From: JACMLD01 sp963705285
Lineage (GTDB): Bacteria > Bacteroidota > Bacteroidia > Chitinophagales > Chitinophagaceae
Reading direction: 5' to 3'
NCBI GenBank assembly: GCA_963705285.1
Contig: OY970066.1
Coordinates: forward strand, 124,001 to 188,000
DNA: 64,000 nucleotides
Shown here: piece by piece, positions 16,838 to 24,913 of the stretch
How the letters are laid out: every line of letters starts with the position of its first letter
Position numbering within the stretch: the first letter of the stretch is position 1
Program-made: the position numbers and the translations under genes
Notes under the pieces: model-generated
The model's input: only the letters and a program-made list of their open reading frames with translations
Databases searched by the model: none
Told to the model about the DNA's origin: nothing

Positions 16838-16935
16838 GCGGAGAGTTCCGAACCATTCGGAACGATACCCTTTCGAGTATACACACTTTCTCCCGGTTGC
16901 AACCGGGACTCCTTCAACCACTCGGACAACTCTCC
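16838..16935 (-). pseudogene. tRNA-Ser derivative, module A copy 3
   Basis: Same module, exactly 254 bp from copy 2. Confidence 0.8.
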
Positions 16936-17091
16936 TTTTAAATAGTTTCTCCCGGTTGCAACCGGGACTCCTTCAACCACTCGGACAACTCTCCTTTTAA
17001 ATACTTTCTCCCGGTTGCAACCGGGACTTCTTTTACATAGGACAACGCTCCAATTTAAAAAATAATTAATCAAGACTTGCCGTACTTATCT

Positions 17092-17189
17092 GCGGAGAGT
17101 TCCGAACCATTCGGAACGATACCCTTTCGAGTATACACACTTTCTCCCGGTTGCAACCGGGACTCCTTCAACCACTCGGACAACTCTCC
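17092..17189 (-). pseudogene. tRNA-Ser derivative, module A copy 4
   Basis: Same module, exactly 254 bp from copy 3; followed by one B half-module and the end of the array. Confidence 0.8.
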
Positions 17190-17456
17190 TTTTAAATAGT
17201 TTCTCCCGGTTGCAACCGGGACTCCTTCAACCACTCGGACAACTCTCCAATATTTATTCTCCCGTTTTTTAACGGGCAGCAAAAATACATGCTCAGCCAC
17301 TAGCTTCCGAATTTTTTGGTACTTATTATTATGGCCATCAAATTCCATGGACGCAGAACGCAAAATTCTTAACTCTTAATTATTAACTTTATCTTCAGTG
17401 CCCTGCTTGTCTTGCCCTGCATTCTTCTGCATTACCAACCTTAAAAGCAACATAAC

Positions 17457-18713
17457 ATGAGTTTAAAAAGACGAGATTTTATCCGGCTGACCGCCGGCAG
17501 TTCCATGCTGATTGGCACATCTTCCTTCACGGGTAAAAACAACCCGCTTAACCAATTGCAATCCATGACGGCCGACGTGGTGCCCATCACCACTGCCGAA
17601 CGTATGGCGCGCATCGGTAAAGCCCAAAAACTGATGGCAGAAAATAAAATAGAAGCACTTTTGCTAGATTCGGGCACCTCCCTAAAATACTTTACCGGCA
17701 TCAGCTGGTGGCCCAGCGAGCGCACCATGGTGGCTATCATACCTGCAAAAGGCGAGGTAATATATATAAGTCCTGCTTTTGAGGCCGACCGCCTCCGTCA
17801 GCTCATCACCATTGGCAAAGAAGTGCAGACCTGGGAAGAGCATGAAAGTCCGTATAAACAAATTGCCACCGGCCTGAAAGGGTTGGGTATCACCGGCGGT
17901 AATATTGGCATTGAAGAAAGGCTGCGTTTCTTTATCTATGATGGCGTAAGAAAAGAAGCGCCCCAGTTAACCTTTATCAGCGGCGACCCGGTAACCATTC
18001 CCTGCCGGCTGGTTAAAACCGCTGCGGAGCTGGCATTGATGCAAAAAGCAAATGATATTACCGTTGCTGCTTATAAAGTAGGCATCAGCATGTTGCGGGA
18101 AGGAATGAGTCCCTCAGATTTTTCGGCCATTACTGCAGAAGCTCATTCCAAACTGGGCGCCCATGGAGAAATTGGCGTCAACTTTGGGCAGGCATCAGCT
18201 TTTCCGCATGGAAGCATTGAACCGCAAAAACTGAAAAAAGGAGATATAGTGCTGATGGATGGCGGTTGCCAGGTAGAAGGCTATGCGTCTGATATCAGCC
18301 GCACCGTTGTATTTGGAGCAACGCCCACCAAAAGGCAACTGGATGTTTGGGCCACGCAAAAAAAATCGCAGGCCGCAGGTTTTGCCGCCGCCAAAATTGG
18401 CGACCCCTGCGAGAATGTAGACATTGCGGCGCGGAAGGTACTGACAGACGCCGGCTTTGGACCCGGTTACAAAGTGCCCGGTTGTCCGCACCGCACCGGT
18501 CATGGTATCGGCATGGATGGACATGAGTGGGGTAATATGGTGTTGGGCAACAAATTACCATTGCAGGCAGGCATGTGTTTCAGCGTTGAACCTACCATTG
18601 CTATTTACGGTGAATTTGGGGTGCGTATTGAAGACTGCGCTTATATGACACCGGAAGGGCCTAAGTGGTTCTCTGTACCCAGCCCTTCAATTGATAAGCC
18701 ATTTGTATCATAG
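17457..18713 (+). CDS. Tat-exported M24 family metallopeptidase (Xaa-Pro aminopeptidase-like)
   Basis: A 418-residue protein with a twin-arginine signal (LKRRDFIRLTAGSSMLIGTSSF), so it should be folded before export to the periplasm. A creatinase-type N-terminal domain (about 50-180) precedes the pita-bread catalytic domain. The metal ligands are visible in VLMDGGCQVEGYASDISRTV (two Asp), HRTGHGIGMDGHE (His), VEPTIAIYG (Glu) and RIEDCAY (Glu). It should cleave N-terminal residues before proline, or act on related substrates such as creatinine-like amides. The stop codon TAG is itself part of the first AGTATTT heptamer. Confidence 0.9.
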   Translation: MSLKRRDFIRLTAGSSMLIGTSSFTGKNNPLNQLQSMTADVVPITTAERMARIGKAQKLMAENKIEALLLDSGTSLKYFTGISWWPSERTMVAIIPAKGEVIYISPAFEADRLRQLITIGKEVQTWEEHESPYKQIATGLKGLGITGGNIGIEERLRFFIYDGVRKEAPQLTFISGDPVTIPCRLVKTAAELALMQKANDITVAAYKVGISMLREGMSPSDFSAITAEAHSKLGAHGEIGVNFGQASAFPHGSIEPQKLKKGDIVLMDGGCQVEGYASDISRTVVFGATPTKRQLDVWATQKKSQAAGFAAAKIGDPCENVDIAARKVLTDAGFGPGYKVPGCPHRTGHGIGMDGHEWGNMVLGNKLPLQAGMCFSVEPTIAIYGEFGVRIEDCAYMTPEGPKWFSVPSPSIDKPFVS

Positions 18714-18741
18714 TATTTAGTATAAAGTATTTAGTATTTAG
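18714..18741 (+). repeat. Heptamer array, AGTATTT word
   Basis: Four heptamers (AGTATTT, AGTATAA) begin inside the stop codon of the M24 peptidase gene and lead directly into the 20-bp repeat. Confidence 0.75.
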
Positions 18742-18855
18742 ACGAGGCGAGCAGTAGTAAGATGAGGCGACCAGTAGTAAGAAGAGGCAACCAGTAATCA
18801 GAAGAGGTTAATAATAGTTAGAAGAGACGAACAATAGTAGCATGAGACAAAAAAG
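18742..18855 (+). repeat. 20-bp tandem repeat, five and a half copies
   Basis: Five consecutive 20-mers start at 18742, 18762, 18782, 18802 and 18822, with a partial sixth. The consensus is close to AAGAGGCGACCAGTAGTAAG. Divergence rises from left to right. Confidence 0.85.
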
Positions 18856-18856
18856 A

Positions 18857-18886
18857 ATTGCCGCAGATTTGCAGATCTGCGGCAAT
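18857..18886 (-). terminator. Bidirectional terminator between M24 peptidase and tatD-like gene
   Basis: A 12-bp perfect stem pairs ATTGCCGCAGAT (18857-18868) with ATCTGCGGCAAT (18875-18886). It is flanked by an A-run on the left and ATTTTAT on the right, just beyond the stop of the minus-strand gene. Confidence 0.8.
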
Positions 18887-18889
18887 ATT

Positions 18890-19651
18890 TTATACAGCAA
18901 ATAACTTTTGCGCATTTAGAGTGGTGGCTTCTTCTACTTGCTGTACACTAATATTTTTTACCGCTGCTATTTTTTGAGCAATGAAGGTCAGATAAGCGCT
19001 TTCATTTCTTTTACCGCGAAAAGGCACAGGCGTTAGATAAGGTGCATCCGTTTCTAATACAATATGCGAGAGCGGTATGTCTGCTATTACTGCGCCAAGG
19101 CCTGCATTTTTGTAGGTAATTACGCCGCCAATGCCCAGGTAAAAACCCAGCGCTGTAATTTGTTCTGCCTCTGCCAGGCTGCCGCCAAAACAATGGAAGA
19201 TACCAGTGAGTTCGGGGCTATGCAATTCTTTTATTACGTCAATACACTCCTGCGTTGATTGACGTGAGTGGATTACCACCGGTATGCGGTATTGCTTTGC
19301 CCATTGAACCTGGCGCCTGAACGCATCATACTGCTGCGGTACAAATGTTTTATCCCAATAGAAATCCAGCCCGGTTTCTCCAATGGCGGCAAATGTTCTT
19401 TTCTCCAGCCATCCTGCAGCTATTTGCAATTGCTTCTCATAATCTTCTTTTACAGAGCAGGGGTGCAGTCCCATCATAGCAAAACACCGGCCGGGATAAT
19501 CTGTTTCCATTTGCAGCATCTGTGGCAATATATTGCTGTCAATGGCAGGCAGATAAAACCGTTCAACACCCGCTTCGCGCGCACGTTCCATCATAGCCGG
19601 TCTGTCTGCATTAAATTCATCAGCATATAAATGACAGTGTGTATCAATCAT
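18890..19651 (-). CDS. TatD family metal-dependent hydrolase
   Basis: A 253-residue TIM-barrel hydrolase of the amidohydrolase superfamily, with DNase activity in characterised relatives. Metal ligands: IDTHCHLY (H5, H7), the glutamate in IGETGLDFYW, VIHSR, IFHCFGGS and LETDAPYLTP. The start is taken at the second of two adjacent ATGs (19651) because family members begin MIDTHCHL. A longer frame upstream adds nothing recognisable. The gene converges with the M24 peptidase gene across a strong terminator. Confidence 0.9.
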   Translation of the reverse strand: MIDTHCHLYADEFNADRPAMMERAREAGVERFYLPAIDSNILPQMLQMETDYPGRCFAMMGLHPCSVKEDYEKQLQIAAGWLEKRTFAAIGETGLDFYWDKTFVPQQYDAFRRQVQWAKQYRIPVVIHSRQSTQECIDVIKELHSPELTGIFHCFGGSLAEAEQITALGFYLGIGGVITYKNAGLGAVIADIPLSHIVLETDAPYLTPVPFRGKRNESAYLTFIAQKIAAVKNISVQQVEEATTLNAQKLFAV

Positions 19652-20061
19652 CATAAAAACTATTTTATACGTCAACCGGCAACAAAAGTCATTTTACATG
19701 TTGCCGGGGGCAGATTGTATGATCCTAACAATATTCGTTTAACTACTGTTGTGCATTTAGTAAAACAACTATCAATCCTGAACTTCATTTACTCCAGCCG
19801 GGCCGTAAAGCTACCATTACTATGTAAATTGACAGACAACGATAAACAACAACCAGTAATTCGGCCATGGCGGTTGCCGCCGGTCACTAATATGGATAGG
19901 CGGTTTTTTGCAAAAAAGGATGGTTGACAATGGTGGCACCGGCTGAAAGCAGCCACGGGTTGGACCTAGCGGATAAAGAATAAAATTTCCGGCGCAGGAA
20001 ATACTTTGTATTGATAAAATAAAATTATACCTTTAAATCAGTTTTCATAGGGTACGGATTA
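19652..20061. other. Intergenic, no gene found
   Basis: No frame here has protein-like composition or a plausible start, and no repeat of the window's families is present. It should hold the promoter of the tatD-like gene near its left end, but no TAnnTTTG box was found there. Confidence 0.5.
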
Positions 20062-20090
20062 AAAACGGGCCAGGGTTTCTACCCCGGCCC
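20062..20090 (-). terminator. Terminator after polysaccharide deacetylase gene
   Basis: GGGCCAGGG (20067-20075) pairs with CCCCGGCCC (20082-20090) with one mismatch. Read on the minus strand it is followed by GTTTTTAA. Confidence 0.6.
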
Positions 20091-20183
20091 AAACTTTTTA
20101 AATACGTTTGTCTATGCAAACCCTTACCCACACACGGTTTGCCACTACCAGTCAGGGATATCCCAAACCACACTTTCACCCGG

Positions 20184-20810
20184 TTACACGTGCAGCTTCT
20201 TAAACACAAAACCCTTCTCGGTAAAATAAGATAAGACTTCCGTCAATGCATAGGCCATTCTTTCCATTGCCTTTTCGCTATCATGAAAAACAACTACTGA
20301 CCCGTTGCCGGTGGCATGCTGTACATTATTCCAGCATTTTTGTGGAGTAATGCGAATATCAAAATCGCCACTTAACACAGACCACATGACAATGGTAAAT
20401 CCCCATTTTGCAGCAGTGGTACGTGCCTGAAATGGTGTGATGCGGCCGTAAGGCGGGCGAAACAATTTGCTGTCTATATACTGCGAGGCTTTTGCGATAT
20501 TTTCAAAATACAAGCGATCATCCGTTTTCCAGCCGTTGAGGTGATCATAGGTATGATTGCCTGTTGCATGGCCATCAGACAAAATTCGTTTATAAATGTC
20601 GGGGTAAGCAGCTACGTTTTTTCCAATGCAAAAGAAAGTTGCTTTTGCCTGGTATTTTTTTAACTCGTCCAGTACAAAGGGTGTAGCCTCAGGATGGGGA
20701 CCATCGTCAAAAGTCAGATAGATTGTTTTCTCACCGCGTGGCATGCTCCATAAGTAATCAGGATACAGCCACTTCTTGATCCACCACGGCGTTCTTACCA
20801 GGTATAACAT
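20184..20810 (-). CDS. Polysaccharide deacetylase family protein (NodB homology)
   Basis: A 208-residue single-domain carbohydrate esterase family 4 protein. Motif 1 is LTFDDGPHPE (D35, D36), motif 2 is GHATGNHTYDH (H86, H90 as zinc ligands), motif 3 is FRPPYGR, and later motifs include MWSVLSGDF and VVVFHDSEKA. It probably N-deacetylates peptidoglycan or an extracellular amino-sugar polymer. No signal peptide is obvious; the hydrophobic N-terminus (MLYLVRTPWWIKKWLYPDYLW) could be a membrane anchor. It starts 5 bp after the ARPP-1-like gene ends, so the two form an operon. Confidence 0.9.
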   Translation of the reverse strand: MLYLVRTPWWIKKWLYPDYLWSMPRGEKTIYLTFDDGPHPEATPFVLDELKKYQAKATFFCIGKNVAAYPDIYKRILSDGHATGNHTYDHLNGWKTDDRLYFENIAKASQYIDSKLFRPPYGRITPFQARTTAAKWGFTIVMWSVLSGDFDIRITPQKCWNNVQHATGNGSVVVFHDSEKAMERMAYALTEVLSYFTEKGFVFKKLHV

Positions 20811-20815
20811 TTGAC

Positions 20816-21739
20816 TTAGTATGTGGTAATATGAATGACCCTTCCTTTCACCTTAAAAATTTTGCCATTCTTTTTCACAAATTCTTCCTGTGATACTTCA
20901 TCCTGCAAAAACTGATCAAGGTAGGCATGCACCTTTTTATCGGGCACTGTGGGCGCGGCACCGAAGATAGTGGCTTCTTCTATGTAACCCTGCATTAATG
21001 GCTGTAGTTTACCATAAAATAAATTGCTGCCGTCAAAAATATCAGACCCCAGAATTTTGTCGCCGCTCATACAAACAATGCCAACAATGGTACTATCGGC
21101 TTGTTTGAATTTGTTTTCAAAATACTGCCAATACTCAGCCTGCAATGCAGTAAATACTTTGTCTTTACCGCGCGAAAGATAGGATAGCGTTTTATTTTTT
21201 ATTTTGTCTTTTACCAGCTGGTTATTGATCTCTTTCCAAACCAACACCTGGTTTTTGCTTTCGTCCAGTGTTTTGCGTAAATGGGTATTGGCCATGCGCT
21301 CGTACACAAATTTCTTGTCTTTTTCGCTCCACCTGTTTTCTTCTACACACATCACCGGCAGATCAATGCGGCCAGATTTGGCCATTACCAACGTATCCTT
21401 TGTAACAATTCTGTCCTGGCGGCCACCGGCCAATACTTCGCCGGAAGATACCAGTATGTTTTTGTCGGAATTGTTGTACATAGATAACCAGTGCACATTT
21501 TCTACAGCGGCAGTTCCGCGCTCCTGCACGGTGATAAGCCCCTGTTGCATGGCCTGGCTGAAAGAAATAGTATTGGCCAATGCCGGCGGCATGTTGTTGC
21601 CCCTGTTGCGGATGGGTATCAAACGCAGGTTTTTGTACGCAATGGCACTGTCGTAATCAACATACAACTGCTCATACGTAAGCTGCGCAATGGCGTGGTT
21701 GGCCATTAAAAGCATGCATATCGTGCACCATTTTTGCAT
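20816..21739 (-). CDS. Secreted ARPP-1-like domain protein
   Basis: This protein has 307 residues from the ATG at 21739, which begins a signal peptide (MQKWCTICMLLMANHAIAQ); an upstream in-frame start adds 14 residues. The body contains the pattern MYNNSDKNILVSSGEVLAGGRQDRI...KSGRIDLPVMCVEENRW, matching the ARPP-1 (ARG and rhodanese-phosphatase associated) domain family. The function is unknown; the domain has been noted next to stress and phosphatase genes. Export by a signal peptide makes this one periplasmic or extracellular. It is the first gene of a two-gene operon with the polysaccharide deacetylase, which suggests a cell-envelope role. Confidence 0.65.
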   Translation of the reverse strand: MQKWCTICMLLMANHAIAQLTYEQLYVDYDSAIAYKNLRLIPIRNRGNNMPPALANTISFSQAMQQGLITVQERGTAAVENVHWLSMYNNSDKNILVSSGEVLAGGRQDRIVTKDTLVMAKSGRIDLPVMCVEENRWSEKDKKFVYERMANTHLRKTLDESKNQVLVWKEINNQLVKDKIKNKTLSYLSRGKDKVFTALQAEYWQYFENKFKQADSTIVGIVCMSGDKILGSDIFDGSNLFYGKLQPLMQGYIEEATIFGAAPTVPDKKVHAYLDQFLQDEVSQEEFVKKNGKIFKVKGRVIHITTY

Positions 21740-21964
21740 TAGTTTATAAACGCTGAAGTTAACAAAATCGTGCCCCGGCAAATCATCCGGTCATACATAT
21801 TTAAGCAATAACACGCACCGGAATGGTATTTTTTGAAGTTCTTTTATTGGGTATTTATCAATTGCTGGCACTTGCAAAATTAGCTGCTGCAGCTGCGGGG
21901 CGGCCGGCTATATACGCACATTTTTTTAAAAAATTAGCCTGAATAATAAAAAAGGCCCCGTTCA

Positions 21965-21993
21965 TTGTGGTTAATGCAAAAAGTATATTTTTG
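21965..21993 (+). promoter_or_regulatory. Bacteroidota-type promoter for acpP
   Basis: The -7 box TATTTTTG (21986-21993) matches TAnnTTTG exactly. A TTGTGG at 21965-21970 stands 18 bases upstream as a -33 element. Transcription would begin near 22000, about 20 bases before the acpP ATG. Confidence 0.65.
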
Positions 21994-22017
21994 CAGCCGT
22001 AACTAAACTTTACTAAA

Positions 22018-22254
22018 ATGTCAGACATCGCAACAAGAGTTAAAAAGATCATTGTTGACAAACTGGGTGTAGAAGAAGCAGAAGTTACCAACGAGGCTTC
22101 TTTCACCAACGACCTGGGTGCCGATTCACTGGACACCGTTGAACTGATTATGGAATTCGAAAAGGAATTCAATATTTCTATTCCGGATGAGCAGGCCGAA
22201 ACGATTACTACGGTAGGACAGGCTGTTGCTTATTTGGAAGAACACGCCAAGTAA
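22018..22254 (+). CDS. acpP: Acyl carrier protein
   Basis: A 78-residue acidic helical protein that carries growing fatty acyl chains on 4'-phosphopantetheine. The attachment serine is S37 in LGADSLDTVELIMEFE. Length and sequence are textbook for type II ACP. It is followed 104 bp later by fabF, then rnc, the conserved acpP-fabF-rnc order of many bacteria. A good promoter lies immediately upstream. Confidence 0.97.
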   Translation: MSDIATRVKKIIVDKLGVEEAEVTNEASFTNDLGADSLDTVELIMEFEKEFNISIPDEQAETITTVGQAVAYLEEHAK

Positions 22255-22358
22255 GACTTTTTTCGACTTGTATAGAGGACCTAATGAACGAATGATCCGC
22301 CTTTCAGCAGCACAAGCAGGAAGGCGGATTTATCACTTAATTAATCCCACAAAGTCAT

Positions 22359-23609
22359 ATGGAGTTAAAACGGGTGGTTGTAACTGGTATAGGTGCTTTA
22401 ACACCGCTGGGAAACAATACCAATGATTATTGGGAAGGACTTCTTGGCGGCGTTTCGGGTGCAGATTTCATTACCCTTTTTGATGCGTCAAAGTTCAAAA
22501 CCCGCTTTGCCTGCGAAGTCAAAAACTTTGATCCTGTACAGTTCATGGACAGGAAAGAGGCGCGCAAAATTGACCGTTTTACCCAGTTTGCGCTGGTAGC
22601 CAGCGATGAGGCTATGACCGATGCGGGTTTGAACAAAGACAATATTAATCCCGACCGGGTGGGTGTTGTTTTTGGAAGCGGCATTGGTGGTATCATTACC
22701 TTTCAGACCGAGGTAGCCGAATTTGCCCGTGGCGATGGCACCCCGCGTTTCAACCCCTTCTTTATACCAAAGATGATATTGGATATTGCCGCCGGGCAAA
22801 TATCTATGCGTCACAACCTGCGCGGGCCCAATTTTGCCGTGGTAAGCGCCTGCGCCACCAGCACCAATGCCATCATTGAAGCATTCAACCTGCTGCGGCT
22901 GGGCAAAGCAGATATTATTTTATCAGGCGGCAGCGAAGCCGTTATCATAGAAGCTGGTGTGGGCGGGTTTAATGCCATGAAAGCCATGAGCGAAAGAAAT
23001 GACGACCCCAAAACCGCCAGCCGCCCTTACGATAAAGACCGCGACGGATTTGTAATGGGTGAAGCAGCTGGCATACTGGTGCTGGAAACGCTTGACAGCG
23101 CACTGGCCAGAGGCGCCCGCATTTATTGCGAAATTGCCGGTGGCGGCGCAACAGCAGATGCACACCATATCACCGCACCGCATCCGGATGGACTGGGTGC
23201 AAGAAATGTAATGCTGGCTGCCCTGGAAGATGCCAATATGAAACCCGAAGACATTGATTACATCAATACCCATGGCACTTCTACCCCGCTGGGCGACGGG
23301 GCTGAAACAAAAGCCATCATTAATGTATTTGGCGAACACGCTTATAAAATGAATATCAGCTCCACCAAATCAATGACCGGTCATTGCCTGGGCGCCGCAG
23401 GAGTGATAGAGGCAATTGCCTGTATAAAAAGTACCGTGCACGATATTGTACCGCCCACCATCAACCATTTTACAGACGATCCTACATTGGACCCCCAACT
23501 AAATTTTACTTTTAATAAACCCCAAAAACGCGTGGTGCGGGCAGCCCTGAGCAATACTTTTGGCTTTGGCGGACACAATGCGGCCGTAATTGTAAAAAAA
23601 TACCAGTAA
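22359..23609 (+). CDS. fabF: 3-oxoacyl-[acyl-carrier-protein] synthase II (FabF)
   Basis: A 416-residue condensing enzyme of fatty acid elongation, cytoplasmic homodimer, using malonyl-ACP and acyl-ACP. The catalytic triad is visible: C165 in VVSACATSTNA, H305 in INTHGTSTPLGD and H342 in KSMTGHCLGAAG. The glycine-rich NTFGFGGHNA loop is near the end. The length is typical. It lies downstream of acpP in the same direction. Confidence 0.97.
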   Translation: MELKRVVVTGIGALTPLGNNTNDYWEGLLGGVSGADFITLFDASKFKTRFACEVKNFDPVQFMDRKEARKIDRFTQFALVASDEAMTDAGLNKDNINPDRVGVVFGSGIGGIITFQTEVAEFARGDGTPRFNPFFIPKMILDIAAGQISMRHNLRGPNFAVVSACATSTNAIIEAFNLLRLGKADIILSGGSEAVIIEAGVGGFNAMKAMSERNDDPKTASRPYDKDRDGFVMGEAAGILVLETLDSALARGARIYCEIAGGGATADAHHITAPHPDGLGARNVMLAALEDANMKPEDIDYINTHGTSTPLGDGAETKAIINVFGEHAYKMNISSTKSMTGHCLGAAGVIEAIACIKSTVHDIVPPTINHFTDDPTLDPQLNFTFNKPQKRVVRAALSNTFGFGGHNAAVIVKKYQ

Positions 23610-23712
23610 CCCCCAACCAGATAAAAATTGTAGTTTACTGCTGTCAGGGCAAAATTTACGCAACCCCTTTATTGTGGTTGCCGTCTAACTTTATCATATT
23701 AAATAATGTAGC

Positions 23713-24447
23713 TTGCAACTTGTGTCATTCCTAGAAAAATTTCTTCCCGGTAGTGCAAAAGCGCCTTCATTTAAGAAGCAGTTGCGCAATGTACTTGGTT
23801 TTACACCAGGCAATACCTCGTTGTACAAAGCTGCACTCACCCACCGCTCCGTAAAGGAAATGGCCGATGAAAACAATGAAAGGCTGGAATACCTGGGCGA
23901 TGCTATCCTCAGCGGCATTGTAGCAGATTTTCTTTTTAAAAAATATCCTTACAAAGAAGAGGGGTTTCTTACAGAGATGCGCAGCAAAATGGTGAACCGC
24001 ACCACGCTTAATGATATTGCGCTGAAAATGGGTTTTAAAAAAATTACCAATTTCAATAAGTTCGATAACTCTCTCCGCATCAGCCAGATTTTTGGCAATA
24101 CACTGGAAGCCGTAGTGGGCGCCGTGTACCTCGATAAGGGCTTCGCCAAAACCAAATTATGGGTAATGGAACGCATCATTCTACCCCACCTTTTTATGGA
24201 AGACCTCGAAAATCTTGAGATCAACCATAAGAACAAACTCTATGGCTGGGCCAATAAAAATGGAAAAAACCTGGAGTTTGAAACCATGGACGAACGCGTG
24301 GAAGGCGGCCGCCGACTCTTTACTATTGGCGCAGTAGTAGACGGCGCACTGATAGCAGAAGGAAAAGCCTACAATAAAAAAGATGCCAGCCAGATTGCCG
24401 CACAGATAGCGGTGGAAAAATTGGGGCTTATTGAAAAAGAAGTATAG
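23713..24447 (+). CDS. rnc: Ribonuclease III
   Basis: A 244-residue double-strand-specific RNase that processes rRNA precursors and structured RNA. The signature ERLEYLGDAILSGIVADFLF and the downstream EAVVGAVYLDKGF carry the catalytic acidic residues. A double-stranded-RNA-binding domain follows (NHKNKLYGWANKNGK...AYNKKDASQIAAQIAVEKLG). There is no usable ATG at the start: the frame opens after TAA at 23704, so translation must begin at TTG 23713 or GTG 23722. It is the third gene of the acpP-fabF-rnc cluster. A 27-unit heptamer array follows the stop. Confidence 0.93.
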   Translation: MQLVSFLEKFLPGSAKAPSFKKQLRNVLGFTPGNTSLYKAALTHRSVKEMADENNERLEYLGDAILSGIVADFLFKKYPYKEEGFLTEMRSKMVNRTTLNDIALKMGFKKITNFNKFDNSLRISQIFGNTLEAVVGAVYLDKGFAKTKLWVMERIILPHLFMEDLENLEINHKNKLYGWANKNGKNLEFETMDERVEGGRRLFTIGAVVDGALIAEGKAYNKKDASQIAAQIAVEKLGLIEKEV

Positions 24448-24455
24448 TAACCGGA

Positions 24456-24655
24456 GATCAGAAGTCAGAGATCAGAAGTCAGAGATCAGAAATCAGCAAT
24501 CAGAAGTCAGACGTCAGACGTCAGACATCCGACTTCAGACATCCCACTTCAGGCTTCATACATCAGACATCCGACTTCAGACATCAGACATCAGGCTTCA
24601 GACATCCCACATCAGACTTCAACCATCCAACGTTAGCAATCAGAACATCAGCCAT
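24456..24655 (+). repeat. Long heptamer array, ATCAGAN word
   Basis: About 27 heptamers in unbroken 7-base register (AGATCAG, AAGTCAG, ACATCAG, ACTTCAG, ACATCCG and variants) begin about 10 bp after the rnc stop. The third to sixth positions (TCAG/TCCG) are the most constant. Because 21 bp is both three heptamers and seven codons, it produces a false ORF (24431-24667). Confidence 0.9.
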
Positions 24656-24913
24656 CAAATAAATTGATCCAAATCCAAATTTAATTGGATATAACTCTTT
24701 GATATAAAAATAATAGATAATACATTTACACCTTCTCCAAAGATCCTTGCTAAAATTCCGGAACAACGGCTCTCCCACCACCGATCATACACTTTAATTT
24801 TCTTTACTGCTGAACCTACAAAGGTTTGTGCGGCCAATCCTTTGCAACGCCTGCGCCTCTATTCCTATGATGGTATGTCACAAACATTTAATCATCATAA
24901 ACTCTAACCTACA
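24656..24913. other. Intergenic, no gene found
   Basis: AT-rich spacer between the heptamer array and the T9SS protein. No reading frame or repeat is supported. Confidence 0.5.

Larger units (their letters stand above)
16292..17248 (-). repeat. Tandem array of tRNA-Ser-derived modules
   Basis: Upstream of the tRNA (minus-strand sense) lie repeated modules. A (98 bp, four copies) is a whole tRNA-Ser derivative. B (59 bp, three copies at 16682-16740, 16936-16994 and 17190-17248) is only the 5' half plus a hairpin. C (about 97 bp) is a diverged 5' half (GGAGCGTTGTCCTATG) plus an AT-rich spacer. The order is C, A, C, A-B-C, A-B-C, A-B, with a 254-bp super-period. Copies are nearly identical, pointing to recent amplification. 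Every module holds the perfect 18-bp palindrome TCCCGGTTGCAACCGGGA where the anticodon stem should be. ORFs read from it (GELSEWLKE..., RLQPGESVYTRKG) are artefacts. Confidence 0.9.

Noticed and set aside
16389..17189. Additional functional tRNA-Ser genes
   Set aside because: The 98-bp copies lack any anticodon loop and a T arm; a perfect palindrome occupies the anticodon position.
16828..17363. Minus-strand frames with GELSEWLKE and RLQPGESVYTRKG
   Set aside because: They are translations of the tRNA-Ser-derived repeats, with the identical peptide recurring once per 254 bp.
19631..19927. A 98-residue plus-strand frame upstream of the tatD-like gene
   Set aside because: It overlaps the start of tatD on the opposite strand, and its composition and lack of motifs do not support a gene.
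24431..24667. A 78-residue frame rich in RLQTSDI repeats after rnc
   Set aside because: It is only the heptamer array read in frame (21 bp gives 7 residues). It has no independent start signal and no protein-like composition.
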